Source: Hyphomicrobium sp. | GTDB taxonomy: Bacteria; Pseudomonadota; Alphaproteobacteria; Rhizobiales; Hyphomicrobiaceae | NCBI GenBank assembly: GCA_030148725.1 | Contig: JASBSU010000027.1 | Location: forward strand, 1-62,811 | Direction of reading: 5' to 3' | Length of the DNA stretch: 62,811 bases | Part shown: piece by piece, positions 55,076 to 62,811 of the stretch | How the letters are laid out: every line of letters begins with the position of its first letter | Numbering within the stretch: the stretch's first letter is position 1 | Notes under the pieces: model-generated | What the model was told of the DNA's origin: nothing | Seen by the model: the letters and a program-made list of their open reading frames with translations, nothing else | Database searches by the model: none | Made by a program: the position numbers and the translations under genes

Positions 55076-55525
55076 TTGGGGGTAGTTGTGGGGCAAGACT
55101 TTGCAGTAGCAGCGATGAGTCTCGCAAATCATGGTTTGCAAGAAATCGCTCGCGCGGGTGGTGCCTCAAGTCATGTATTCGACTCTCCGCCGAATACGGG
55201 CGGGAATAGAAAGAACCGGCCGAGCGCAATTTTCGTGCGACGCCGCAAGGCGAAGGTCGTGGTTCTATACTGTTTGACGAACGAGTCCCTGGATCTGTTC
55301 CGGCTTGGCGGACTCAGAGCCGGCTGGCTCCCGGACAATTTCAAAAAGGTATGTCGGGCTTTCTGCGTCTTCGTTTTGGACGAGCAAGGGTACGCCGTCA
55401 TCGAGGACTTTGGCGGTACGGTGCGGGCGCAACGTGAACTCGCGCGCAACTTTGGGCGGCCTGTTGAGGGTTGGATCGCGCTCGATGCGTTCGCTTCGCC
55501 TAACGACGCTAAGCGGGCTGCGTAA
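55076..55525 (+). CDS. Unknown protein
   Basis: A 149-residue frame with a hydrophobic-alternating middle (KAKVVVLYCLTNESLDLFRLGGLRAGWLPDNFKKVCRAFCVFVLDEQGYAVIEDFGG). The composition is protein-like, but the start is uncertain: an ATG at 55115 (SLANHG) is an alternative. Between the recombinase gene and this one, 281 bases hold no gene. Family unknown. Confidence 0.5.
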   Translation: MGVVVGQDFAVAAMSLANHGLQEIARAGGASSHVFDSPPNTGGNRKNRPSAIFVRRRKAKVVVLYCLTNESLDLFRLGGLRAGWLPDNFKKVCRAFCVFVLDEQGYAVIEDFGGTVRAQRELARNFGRPVEGWIALDAFASPNDAKRAA

Positions 55526-55596
55526 GACTTCTCACGTGCCTATGTGCACGTGTGATGCCGTCGTCTCTACCGCCCGAAGGAGACGACGGTACCAAT

Positions 55597-55645
55597 ACCC
55601 GACGCCGGGGGGGCTCATATCGAGGTTAGCCAGCCCCGGCGTCGG
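55597..55645. repeat. 13-bp inverted repeat between unknown genes
   Basis: CCCGACGCCGGGG (55597-55609) and CCCCGGCGTCGGG (55633-55645) are perfectly complementary across a 23-base loop. There is no T-tract on either side; it may be a terminator-like hairpin or a recombination site. Confidence 0.55.
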
Positions 55646-55677
55646 GGAGTGTGGCAGCAAGGGAGTGGGGGTAGGGG

Positions 55678-56052
55678 ATGCCTAATGTAAGTTCCGAGAA
55701 GCTATTGAAGCTTCATCTCGAGGCCGCAGTTGCTCGCCGTGTCGCAATTCGCGGGCTCGATCCGCAGACTATCGATGATTTTGCGCGTCGCGCCGTGGAG
55801 AGTGGTCGGTTTCGCATTGGTGTGGAAAGCGGCGAGCTACTCGGCGGTGGCGAGTTCGCGGTAGACGAGTTCATCAGCGAACTTGAGCAGGACGAGGAGC
55901 GCAACGGTCATCTCTTCCAGACGGCGAGCGAGACGCGGAAAGAGTCGCCCGACGGGAAGCTCAAGTCTGAAGACGCGCGCGTGGCAGCGATGAGCCCCCT
56001 GCAAAAGTTGGCCTATGCGAACCAGCAGTCAGCGGCGAAGCGGGCGTCTTGA
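55678..56052 (+). CDS. Unknown helical protein
   Basis: A 124-residue protein (MPNVSSEKLLKLHLEAAVARRVAIRGLDPQTIDDFARRAVESGRFRIG...) with an acidic middle and the C-terminal MSPLQKLAYANQQSAAKRAS. GGGGGTAGGGG precedes the ATG. Family not recognised. Confidence 0.55.
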   Translation: MPNVSSEKLLKLHLEAAVARRVAIRGLDPQTIDDFARRAVESGRFRIGVESGELLGGGEFAVDEFISELEQDEERNGHLFQTASETRKESPDGKLKSEDARVAAMSPLQKLAYANQQSAAKRAS

Positions 56053-56087
56053 CCCGGCGTGGTTCCACGGTCGACTCGTTACGGTCG

Positions 56088-56369
56088 CTATTTACCGGGT
56101 GCTAGCTGATTGCGTAGTCGCTCGAAGTGCTTTTCGACGATGCTCAACGCCGACCGCGCAGGACGCGCTTCTATCTCTTCCGAGATACCTTCGGTGATCG
56201 TACCCTTGGCACCGCTGAGAGCGGCGCTCTCAAGCTCATCGAGCCACGCACCCGGCTGATTCTGGTGAACCTCCGCCAACGCTTCCAGCGTGGCGTAGAG
56301 CGCCGTGCTGAGCATGACGGTAGAGAAAGCCAGTGTGGGTTGGTCGATAGGGTAGGAGTAAGTCGCCAC
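56088..56369 (-). CDS. Small unknown protein
   Basis: A 93-residue product from a GTG start, chosen because AGGAGG lies 5 bases upstream; a GTG two codons earlier overlaps that site. Sequence: MATYSYPIDQPTLAFSTVMLSTALYATLEALAEVHQNQPGAWLDELESAAL..., a helical protein with a hydrophobic N-terminal third. It converges on the previous gene and is divergent from DUF3800. Confidence 0.55.
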   Translation of the reverse strand: MATYSYPIDQPTLAFSTVMLSTALYATLEALAEVHQNQPGAWLDELESAALSGAKGTITEGISEEIEARPARSALSIVEKHFERLRNQLAPGK

Positions 56370-56517
56370 GGCCACCTCCTGTGTATCGGAGGTTCACTAT
56401 GCCCGGATTCGGCGATGGGCTCTTGTCGATCCAACCCTTGTGGAAATCTACACTCCGCGCCATTCGCTCCGTGGACGAATCGATAGAATCAGTCCCTGCC
56501 GCGAAGGAGGGATAGCC

Positions 56518-57384
56518 ATGCCGAGACCGCTGCCGCCTGAGGATGAGGCTAAGATTGAGGAGCTTTACCTCGACGAGACGAGTCAAACCGGCCATCGGTT
56601 CTTGATCTTCGGCGGCCTGTCAGTGCCGCTGAGGTATTCGAAGCAACTCGAAGAAGCCAGCCTTGAAGCGCGGGGGGCAAGACTCTCGGCTGTGCGGGAA
56701 GGCGAGGATCATCCTCGCGAGTTGAAATGGAAGGACGTGACGAAGGGAGACTACGGGCCGTATCGCGATGTCGTCGATGCGTATTTTGATTTCGCCAAGA
56801 ACGGTAACTCAGAGTTTCATTGCTCGGTCGTTCTCACGCACGTCAAGGGACGCGCCTTCAGCGGCGCGCGGGGGAAGAAGGGCTTCGACAACGAAGTCTT
56901 TCAGCACTGCTTGAAGATGGCGATCTATCACAAGACGAACCTCTTTCACGTCTACTTGGATCGACGGCACTCCGCCGACGAGGAGGCTGCCGCTCACGAC
57001 TCGAAGTTGCGCAAGAAGATTTGCAGCTTGCTCAAGCACAACGACGATGAGCGAGCCTACGCGGTGAGACGTGTCAAATCGCGCCACTCACGTGAAGTCC
57101 AAGCCTTGCAGATCACCGACCTGTTGCTCGGAGCCGTGGCGTTCCGTCTCAACCGTCACTACGGTGCGGCGGGAGCAAACCCCGACAAGCGTCAACTGTG
57201 CGAGCACGTCTTGCGCCGGGGTGGTGTATGGGATTGCTTCAACGATGAGCGCGGCACGTTCCGCCCCAAGAAGGTTGGTCGTTTTCAGATTTGGATGCAG
57301 CGACCGACAGAGGCGAAGAAAAATCCACCGCCGAAGAAGAAGGCGATACCTGCCGCTTCGCCGGAAGTGAACGGAGCCGTTTAG
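56518..57384 (+). CDS. DUF3800 domain-containing protein
   Basis: A 288-residue protein with family marks YLDETSQTGHRFLIFGGLSV (the D-E-T/S start seen in DUF3800), FHCSVVLTHV, FHVYLDRRHSADEE and SREVQALQITDLLLGAVAFRLN, which place acidic residues like an RNase H-type fold. AAGGAGG lies before the ATG. DUF3800 proteins are often on mobile or defence islands and their activity is unknown. It is followed 24 bases later by a degenerate serine recombinase, suggesting an operon. Confidence 0.85.
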   Translation: MPRPLPPEDEAKIEELYLDETSQTGHRFLIFGGLSVPLRYSKQLEEASLEARGARLSAVREGEDHPRELKWKDVTKGDYGPYRDVVDAYFDFAKNGNSEFHCSVVLTHVKGRAFSGARGKKGFDNEVFQHCLKMAIYHKTNLFHVYLDRRHSADEEAAAHDSKLRKKICSLLKHNDDERAYAVRRVKSRHSREVQALQITDLLLGAVAFRLNRHYGAAGANPDKRQLCEHVLRRGGVWDCFNDERGTFRPKKVGRFQIWMQRPTEAKKNPPPKKKAIPAASPEVNGAV

Positions 57385-57408
57385 CGCACTCCTGTCCTAG
57401 GCTTTCGG

Positions 57409-57990
57409 ATGGTCAGTTGGCAGAACCGTGCAGTTGGCTACGCTCGGGCGGCGTTTGGCTCGCCTAGTCTCGATGAGCAAGTGGCCGCGCTGCGTGCGGC
57501 GGGATGCCTGGAGGACAATATCTGGGTCGAGCCGGATCACAGACGTTTTCGTTACTTAGAAATGGCACTGCTCGACGCTCGCAAGGGCGATGTCTTTTTA
57601 GTGACCCGGCTCGGCTGCCTTTCAAACTCGTTCGCGCGCTTCACCGCGGTGCTGGAGCGGCTTCAATCAAGCAACGTCCAACTGCGGCTTCTCGACGAGC
57701 GCCTAGGCGCAACTCTCGACAACTGTCACCTCATCGTTCCAGCAATGCTCGATGTCCTCAAAGCGTGGCGTGACGCGAGGAGCTATGCGACGAGGTGGGG
57801 GCTTGAAGCTGCGCGGCAGAAGGGGCGGCACGGTGGTCGGCCCCCTGCGTTGAGTCCAGAGGCTTTCGCATACGCACAAGACATGCTCGCTGACCCGCGG
57901 CTCACGCTCTCGGTGATTGCCGATAGGCTCGGCGTCTCTCGCAGCACTCTCCACAAAGCGGAATTGAAGCGAAGTGCTCGCAAAAAATAA
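57409..57990 (+). CDS. Serine-recombinase homologue with inactive catalytic site
   Basis: A 193-residue protein that aligns along its length with resolvases: VGYARAAFGSPSLDEQVAALRAAGC, then GDVFLVTRLGCLSNSF and a C-terminal RHGGRPPALSPEAFAYAQDML...LTLSVIADRLGVSRSTLHKAELK HTH. The catalytic serine of YARVS is A15, the aspartate of LDRLGR is T66 and the second arginine is C70; only the first arginine (R67) remains. DNA strand exchange is unlikely; the HTH is intact, so a DNA-binding role is inferred. Confidence 0.82.
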   Translation: MVSWQNRAVGYARAAFGSPSLDEQVAALRAAGCLEDNIWVEPDHRRFRYLEMALLDARKGDVFLVTRLGCLSNSFARFTAVLERLQSSNVQLRLLDERLGATLDNCHLIVPAMLDVLKAWRDARSYATRWGLEAARQKGRHGGRPPALSPEAFAYAQDMLADPRLTLSVIADRLGVSRSTLHKAELKRSARKK

Positions 57991-58010
57991 GGCCGCCTGC
58001 ACAGGCGGCC
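57991..58010. terminator. Hairpin after the recombinase-like gene
   Basis: GGCCGCCTG-CA-CAGGCGGCC, a perfect 9-bp stem starting right after the stop codon. The adjacent A-run lies upstream, so it is more terminator-like for leftward transcription. Confidence 0.5.
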
Positions 58011-58033
58011 CAAGTCGCGTCGCCAGATGATCT

Positions 58034-58278
58034 GGCTCCGCACCACTTCAACTTGTACCGTAGCTCAATCAGCAAAAAAGTCCACGAAAGGGACGTTTGT
58101 CGGACAAACCGCCCCCAACTCTTCGCGCGAGCTAAGAGGTTGGCAACCCGCGCCGAAAGCGGTCAAAGGGACTTGCAAAAATAGGACGATGCGGGATTTG
58201 ACGCTCGACCCGCCCATCTGGTGGGCGAAGTGAGGCATACTTTGATGAGCCGAAGAAGACGGCTCCGCACCACTTCAA
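58034..58278 (+). repeat. 18-bp direct repeat
   Basis: GGCTCCGCACCACTTCAA occurs at 58034-58051 and again at 58261-58278, 227 bases apart, in a gene-free region. Sequences around them do not match further. Confidence 0.7.
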
Positions 58279-58854
58279 TCCCGCACACGAACGACGGGAC
58301 ACGTTCGGAGACGAAGTCACTCGGCGCGTACGAGCCGCGTTTGGATTGGTCATCGAACGGAAAGGCAGTCGTTCTTATGAGCGTCGATCTCTTGTTCGCC
58401 GTTCTCAACCTTGCAGTCGGTCTGGCGTGTTTATTCCTCGCTCTAAGACAGAGCGATCTCTAGGCGATGAAGATGGGCGGGGCTTGAGCTTCGAGCCTCG
58501 CCTATTACCCACGGCCGGCAAGTCCTCTACCCGATTTTTGGTCGTTCGGCCGACAGTAGTGCGTCGGGCCTCAAAAGCCGGTCTTGATCCTGAGCGGACA
58601 TCGGTGGTGTCGCAAAGGTCTACCTCGTAACGTCTGATTCTAACCGGTAGCGGATGACGTGTCGCAAGCGGCTCCGCGCTCCAACGGCGTTAACGCCTCC
58701 CGCGAGTTTTTGGGGGATCGGTAGCGCTTGACCGCGTTCTCGGTGTCCGCGGGATACGGGGAGCGATCCGGAACGACCGGTGATCGCGGCCAAGCGCAGA
58801 CTGCGTGCTAGTCAGGACTCACACGCAGTTGGGACGGGGGACTTGGGATAGTAG

Positions 58855-59118
58855 TTAGTGTCCGTGCTTGTCCTTGAGACCGAGCAACTTCTGAGCCGGC
58901 TCGAGCGCCTTCTCGCACTCTTCGAACTTCTTTGCGACGTGCGCCTCCTCCGCGCTCGCACGCGCGGCCTTCACGGTCGCGACATCCGCATCGCTCAGCT
59001 TGGCGGCAGAGAGCGCCTTGTCTACTGCGGCGATATCTTCGTCACAGTGGCCACCTCCTGCCATGGCCGGTGCGGCGACCGCCAGGATGATTGCCGCTGC
59101 CATCAAGCTCACCTTCAT
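58855..59118 (-). CDS. Small exported protein with His/Cys residues
   Basis: An 87-residue product with a signal peptide (MKVSLMAAAIILAVAAPAMA), then GGGHCDED, a helical A/K/D/E-rich hairpin and a HGH C-terminus. Histidines at both ends of the mature part could bind metal. GGAG lies before the ATG. It is near metal-efflux genes on this island. Confidence 0.7.
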   Translation of the reverse strand: MKVSLMAAAIILAVAAPAMAGGGHCDEDIAAVDKALSAAKLSDADVATVKAARASAEEAHVAKKFEECEKALEPAQKLLGLKDKHGH

Positions 59119-59384
59119 CGTCATCTCCAATTTTTTGATTTCGTCGCACCAGGCGACAAATAGCGCTGACCATTGCGGCTACGCGCCACTTGGTTCGACG
59201 CGCAATGCAATGTCGGATCTCTATGCGTGTTTTTTCCGGCGCCTGCCTGAAGCCGAGCTGAATGCGCGCAACAATGCGCGTGCGGTGGTCGTCAGAACGC
59301 AAGGTGCTGATACCCGCGAACGTCCGTTTCAGGTCGATTTCAGGTAGCCATGCGATGATGGGCTAACCCCGGCCACATGATGTC

Positions 59385-60101
59385 ATGCGGCGTGCGATGC
59401 TAAAGCGATCAACGTACCGTCGTCGCGCCACCGTATGTCCCTTGATGGTTGGGATCGTAACCTGCGTGAGTGTCGTTGGTGGCGCGTCCGACGGGGCAGA
59501 GGCGGCCGAAAGAGGCTGGGCTCCTGGCGCGCGTAAATTTATCCAGCGCGGAGACAACGAGGCCGCGGCTGGAAACTTACCCGCCGCGCTCGATGACTAC
59601 TCGTTGGCACTCGCGATAGAGCCGAGAGACCCGAGCGCTTACTATGCCCGGGGGAACGTCTACTTGGCGCGCCGCGAGCTGCCTTCAGCCATTGCTGACT
59701 ACTCAGCAGCCATCGCACGGGGCTTTCCCGGCTCGGCAGTGTTCGTCAATCGCGGCATCGCCTACGCCCAGAACGATGAATGGCAACTTGCGCTCGACGA
59801 TTTCAGCGAAGCAACCAGTCGCAACCCATCTGACGCCGGCATCTACTACAACCGCGGCCTGATGTACGTCCGGCGGAAGACCTACGGGGCCGCAATTGCG
59901 GATTTCTCTACGGCCATTGCCTTGCAGCCGCGGCACGCGGAGGCCTTCGCGGCCCGAGGAGCGGCGCATCAGGCACTCGCCGACAACACCGAGGCAATGG
60001 CTGACTATTACCGGGCCCTGGCGATCGATCCAAAGAACCGCAACGCCAGTACAAACCTCAATATGCTGCTCGGTCTGTTCGGCTTCGGGCCGTCGAGGTA
60101 G
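59385..60101 (+). CDS. Exported TPR-repeat protein
   Basis: A 238-residue protein with a basic N-terminus and a hydrophobic segment (VCPLMVGIVTCVSVVGGASDGAEA) that may be a signal peptide, then about five TPR units such as GDNEAAAGNLPAALDDYSLALAIEPRDPSAYYARGNVY and GLMYVRRKTYGAAIADFSTAIALQPRHAEAFAARGAAH. TPRs mediate protein contacts. It converges with a second TPR gene. Confidence 0.82.
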   Translation: MRRAMLKRSTYRRRATVCPLMVGIVTCVSVVGGASDGAEAAERGWAPGARKFIQRGDNEAAAGNLPAALDDYSLALAIEPRDPSAYYARGNVYLARRELPSAIADYSAAIARGFPGSAVFVNRGIAYAQNDEWQLALDDFSEATSRNPSDAGIYYNRGLMYVRRKTYGAAIADFSTAIALQPRHAEAFAARGAAHQALADNTEAMADYYRALAIDPKNRNASTNLNMLLGLFGFGPSR

Positions 60102-60167
60102 AGCCAGCTTGCACGTCCAATCGCTCTTCGACCTCGGCCCGTCTGCGAGACGCAAGGCGGCCGCGCG

Positions 60168-61079
60168 CTAGTGTGCGAATTCGAAATGCTGCGGGTGTTC
60201 AGCGGCTGGCGGGATCGCGGGATCCAGGCGCAGACGGCATTGCTCGCCCGATATCTGCGATCCGCACAGGTGGACGATATCCTCACTCGCAAAACGATCA
60301 CTGGGGTCATTGGCGAGTGCCGCGCTAAGATCACTCAGCGCCGCCCCGTGAACGCGTTTGCGCATGAACAGGTGGGCGCGGCGATGATACGCTTCGGGGT
60401 ACTGGGGAATCGAGCGGATGACAGCGTTCATATCGGAGATAGCAGCTTCGATATCTCCTAGCTTCTCGTATGCGCGCGACCTCTGGAAGTAGGACGGCGC
60501 AGGCAGAGAGGTAAGGGCAATGGCTCTGGTGTAGCTTACGACGGCATCTTTATACCGTCCCTGCGCCATGAGCGCCCAGCCGAGACCGTAGTCCGCCAGT
60601 CCCTGGCGAAATTGCGGATCGAGCTCAGCTGCAATTCGGTAGTCCGCCGACGCGTGCGACCAGAACCCCATGCGCGCGTTTATCAAACCGCGGGTATAGA
60701 AGGCCAATGCCGATTTCGGCGCCAGCGTGACGGCATAGTCGGCGTCTCCCAGTGCGCCAAGGTTGTCACCACGCAGGAGTCGGACTTGGGCTCGTGCTGC
60801 GTAGGCGTTCGCATTTCCCTTGTCCCAGCGAAGCGCGCGCCTCAGGTCGGTGGCTGCACCGTTGAGATCACCACGACGCAGCAGCTCGTCAGCGCGCCGC
60901 GTGAGCCTCCGGCCTTGCGCCTTTTTGATCGGCGCGACGAAGGGTTCGTGTGGATGCACGATCGCGTGTCTGGGCTCGCTTGTGACGCGACCGCCGGGCG
61001 AGGGAACCGCGGCCAGCAGCAGAGCTGCAATCGCAACCCAAAAGCCAGCGCGCGCCCAATCCCCCATCCGTCCCCCCAT
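60168..61079 (-). CDS. Exported TPR-repeat protein
   Basis: A 303-residue protein with an N-terminal membrane/signal segment (ARAGFWVAIAALLLAAVPSPGG) and TPR units from about residue 57 to 260 (RGDLNGAATDLRRALRWDKGNANAYAARAQVRLLRGD and so on). It lies 6 bases downstream of the CzcA-type pump on the same strand, so it is probably in that operon. Confidence 0.82.
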   Translation of the reverse strand: MGGRMGDWARAGFWVAIAALLLAAVPSPGGRVTSEPRHAIVHPHEPFVAPIKKAQGRRLTRRADELLRRGDLNGAATDLRRALRWDKGNANAYAARAQVRLLRGDNLGALGDADYAVTLAPKSALAFYTRGLINARMGFWSHASADYRIAAELDPQFRQGLADYGLGWALMAQGRYKDAVVSYTRAIALTSLPAPSYFQRSRAYEKLGDIEAAISDMNAVIRSIPQYPEAYHRRAHLFMRKRVHGAALSDLSAALANDPSDRFASEDIVHLCGSQISGEQCRLRLDPAIPPAAEHPQHFEFAH

Positions 61080-61085
61080 GCCCGT

Positions 61086-62811
61086 TTAGCCTGCAGGAGC
61101 CGGTTGCGCCGGCGCCGTCCCGACCTCGCCTTTAAGAAGGTAACGCTTGTAGAGCGCCGGCAGCACCAGGAGCGTCAGGATGGTCGCGGTGACCAACCCG
61201 CCGATGACGACGATTGCGAGAGGCTTCTGAACCTCGGCGCCAGTTCCAGTCGCAAGCGCCATCGGGACGAAGCCGAGCGATGCGACGAGCGCCGTCATGA
61301 GCACCGGACGTAAACGCGTCATCGCGCCATCGAAGATTGCGTCCTCACCTCGCATGCCGCTTTCACGCAACTGGTTGATGTAGGTGACCATCACCAGACC
61401 GTTGAGCACAGCGATGCCGGAAAGGGCGATGAAACCGACCGCGGCCGAGATGGAGAACGGCATGCCGCTGAAGTAGAGAGTGAAGATGCCGCCTGAGATC
61501 GCCAGCGGAACGCCAGAGAAGACAAGCAACGCCTCGCGGACGCTGCCGAGCGCCGTGAACAGCATCATGAAGATGACGAAGAAGCACGCCGGGACGACAA
61601 TCAGGAGACGACTCTGCGCGGCCTGCAGGTTTTCGAATTGACCGCCCCAAACGATCCAGCTGCCAGCCGGCACCTTCACCTGAGCATCGATCTTCTGCTG
61701 CGCGTCCCGAACGAAAGAGCCGATATCGCGCCCGCGCACGTTGGCCTGCACCACAACACGACGCTTTCCGTTCTCGCGGCTGATCTGGTTCGGCCCCTCC
61801 TCGATGCTGAACGTCGCCAGCGTCTTCAGCGGCACGAAGTTTGGCTTGCCACCCATAGGATTAGGAATGGCTACGGGCAGCTCCTGCAGCGTGTTGATGT
61901 CTTCCCGCAAGTTGTCGGGTAGGCGGACGATGATGTCGAAGCGCCGATCGCCCTCGAAGACGAGACCCGTTTCTCGTCCTCCGATGGCTATTGAGACCAC
62001 ATCTAGGACGTCGCCCACGTTGAGGCCATAGCGAGCGATACCTGCCTTATCCAGCTTCACGTTCAACATCGGCAGGCCGGTTGTCTGCTCGACCTTGACG
62101 TCGGCGGCGCCTGGGACAGTGCGGAGCACCGAGGCTATTTTATTGGCGGTGTCGCCCAACTCTTCGAACTTGTCTCCGAACACTTTGACGGCAACGTCGC
62201 TGCGCACGCCGGCGATAAGCTCGTTGAAGCGCATCTGGATCGGCTGCGTGAACTCGTAATTGTTGCCGGGCAGGCTGCCGACAGCCTTTGCGATCCGGTC
62301 GAGCAGCTCGTTCTTCCTTTCGCTCGGATTTGGCCACTCGTCCTGCGGCTTCAGCATGATGAACGTGTCGGAGACGTGCGGCGGCATGGGATCAGCAGCC
62401 ATCTCCGCCGTGCCTGTCTTGGAGAAAACGAAGGCGACTTCGGGGAACTTGGCGACCGTCTCCTCGACCTTGAGCTGCATATCCGTCGACTGCGTGAGGG
62501 AGGTCGACGGAATGCGCATGGCGTGCATTGCGAGGTTCTTCTCGTCGAGCGTCGGGATGAACTCCTGGCCAAGGCGCGTGAACAGAAACAGCGACACCAC
62601 GAATAGACCTAGGGCGGCCACGATGACGAAACCCGTGTCGGCCAGCGAAGAGCGCAACAGCGGCGCGTACCGCGCCTTGGAGAAGCGAATGATCGCGTTC
62701 TCCTTCTCCTCGACCTTGCCGGAGACGAAGATGGCGATCATTGCCGGCACGAAGGTGAGCGACAGGACGAATGCGCTGATCAGCGCGATGATGACCGTCA
62801 ATCCCATCGGC
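61086..62811 (-). CDS. Heavy-metal efflux RND transporter, CzcA/CusA family (3' part)
   Basis: Inner-membrane pump of a tripartite system exporting divalent or monovalent metal ions by proton exchange. The visible 575 codons start inside the N-terminal membrane domain (LTVIIALISAFVLSLTFVPAMIAIF) and include the second large periplasmic loop (DEKNLAMHAMRIPSTSLTQS, GIARYGLNVGDVLDVV) and the last membrane segments (FIALSGIAVLNGLVMVTYINQLRE, MTRLRPVLMTALVASLGFVPMALATGTGAEVQKPLAIVVIGGL), all typical of HME-RND. The 5' end is outside the window; metal specificity cannot be read here. Confidence 0.93.
   Translation of the reverse strand, partial: PMGLTVIIALISAFVLSLTFVPAMIAIFVSGKVEEKENAIIRFSKARYAPLLRSSLADTGFVIVAALGLFVVSLFLFTRLGQEFIPTLDEKNLAMHAMRIPSTSLTQSTDMQLKVEETVAKFPEVAFVFSKTGTAEMAADPMPPHVSDTFIMLKPQDEWPNPSERKNELLDRIAKAVGSLPGNNYEFTQPIQMRFNELIAGVRSDVAVKVFGDKFEELGDTANKIASVLRTVPGAADVKVEQTTGLPMLNVKLDKAGIARYGLNVGDVLDVVSIAIGGRETGLVFEGDRRFDIIVRLPDNLREDINTLQELPVAIPNPMGGKPNFVPLKTLATFSIEEGPNQISRENGKRRVVVQANVRGRDIGSFVRDAQQKIDAQVKVPAGSWIVWGGQFENLQAAQSRLLIVVPACFFVIFMMLFTALGSVREALLVFSGVPLAISGGIFTLYFSGMPFSISAAVGFIALSGIAVLNGLVMVTYINQLRESGMRGEDAIFDGAMTRLRPVLMTALVASLGFVPMALATGTGAEVQKPLAIVVIGGLVTATILTLLVLPALYKRYLLKGEVGTAPAQPAPAG

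Larger units (their letters stand above)
57991..58854. other. 864-bp region without clear genes
   Basis: I see no credible gene. One frame ends in a short hydrophobic peptide (MSVDLLFAVLNLAVGLACLFLALRQ, from about 58377), which is possible but has no ribosome site. An 18-bp direct repeat is noted separately. Confidence 0.45.
46113..62811. mobile_element. Left part of integrated genetic island 2 in tRNA-Phe
   Basis: Starts at the broken tRNA-Phe and runs past the window end; no 3' tRNA-Phe half or repeat of the anticodon-arm sequence is seen on the right. Contents: P4-type integrase, AlpA-like factor, primase- and helicase-type replication genes, serine recombinases, DUF3800, and metal-efflux genes. 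Whether everything up to 62811 belongs to one element cannot be proved without the right end. Confidence 0.75.

Noticed and set aside
58059-58075. GTAGCTCAATCAGC resembling a tRNA D-arm
   Set aside because: No acceptor, anticodon or T arm can be formed around it.

Overview
The window is high-GC chromosomal DNA of an alphaproteobacterium, most likely order Hyphomicrobiales (Hyphomicrobium-like). The best evidence is the order murA, DUF2948, hisD, UPF0262, LMW-phosphatase, maf, yacG, tRNA-Phe at 37.4-46.1 kb, a familiar arrangement in that order. Protein family calls come from reading motifs by eye; no database was searched.

Core segment A (1-19.2 kb) holds nhaA, a DEAD-box RNA helicase with a repeated basic tail, and an aldehyde-oxidation cassette (aldehyde dehydrogenase, isochorismatase-like hydrolase, DUF779 protein). 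These are followed by recR, a membrane nucleotide-sugar epimerase coupled to a glycosyltransferase, def-fmt, truA, folE, and two outer-membrane enzymes side by side: a PagL-type lipid A deacylase and an omptin protease.

Island 1 (19.21-34.25 kb, 15,005 bp between repeats) is inserted in a tRNA-Thr(GGT) gene. A 38-bp repeat equal to tRNA bases 1-38 marks both ends. The intact tRNA lies on the right and the orphaned 5' half on the left, so the element replaced the 5' half of its target. The island carries a helicase-like replication protein whose Walker A lysine is alanine, then a non-coding region with three 9-bp repeats, a perfect 18-bp inverted repeat and three 9-bp repeats of opposite orientation, which looks like a replication origin. 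It also carries a core-only tyrosine recombinase, a cluster of very small minus-strand genes, a nine-gene translationally coupled operon of unknown function, a TcmP/DUF5131 pair, and the integrase next to the tRNA. No relaxase or conjugation gene was seen.

Core segment B (34.3-46.1 kb) has a FadL-type porin, a ModE-like regulator, murA, hisD and their neighbours. A class III nucleotide cyclase and a Crp/Fnr regulator lie where infA often sits in relatives. The segment ends at yacG and a clear sigma70 promoter for tRNA-Phe.

Island 2 (46.15 kb to beyond the window) breaks tRNA-Phe after base 40. It carries a P4-type integrase, an AlpA-like factor, a PriCT-2-like primase and a DUF927 helicase followed by an origin-like repeat region. 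Then come an orphan IS5-type N-terminal domain protein, an active-looking serine recombinase, a DUF3800 protein paired with a serine-recombinase homologue lacking its catalytic serine, two TPR proteins, and the 3' part of a CzcA/CusA-type metal efflux pump. The right end is not in the window.

The most novel-looking parts are the island 1 operon with its symmetric origin-like region, the inactivated recombinase next to DUF3800, and the shared design of the two islands: loss of the tRNA 5' half at the left end, with a helicase followed by inverted repeats.
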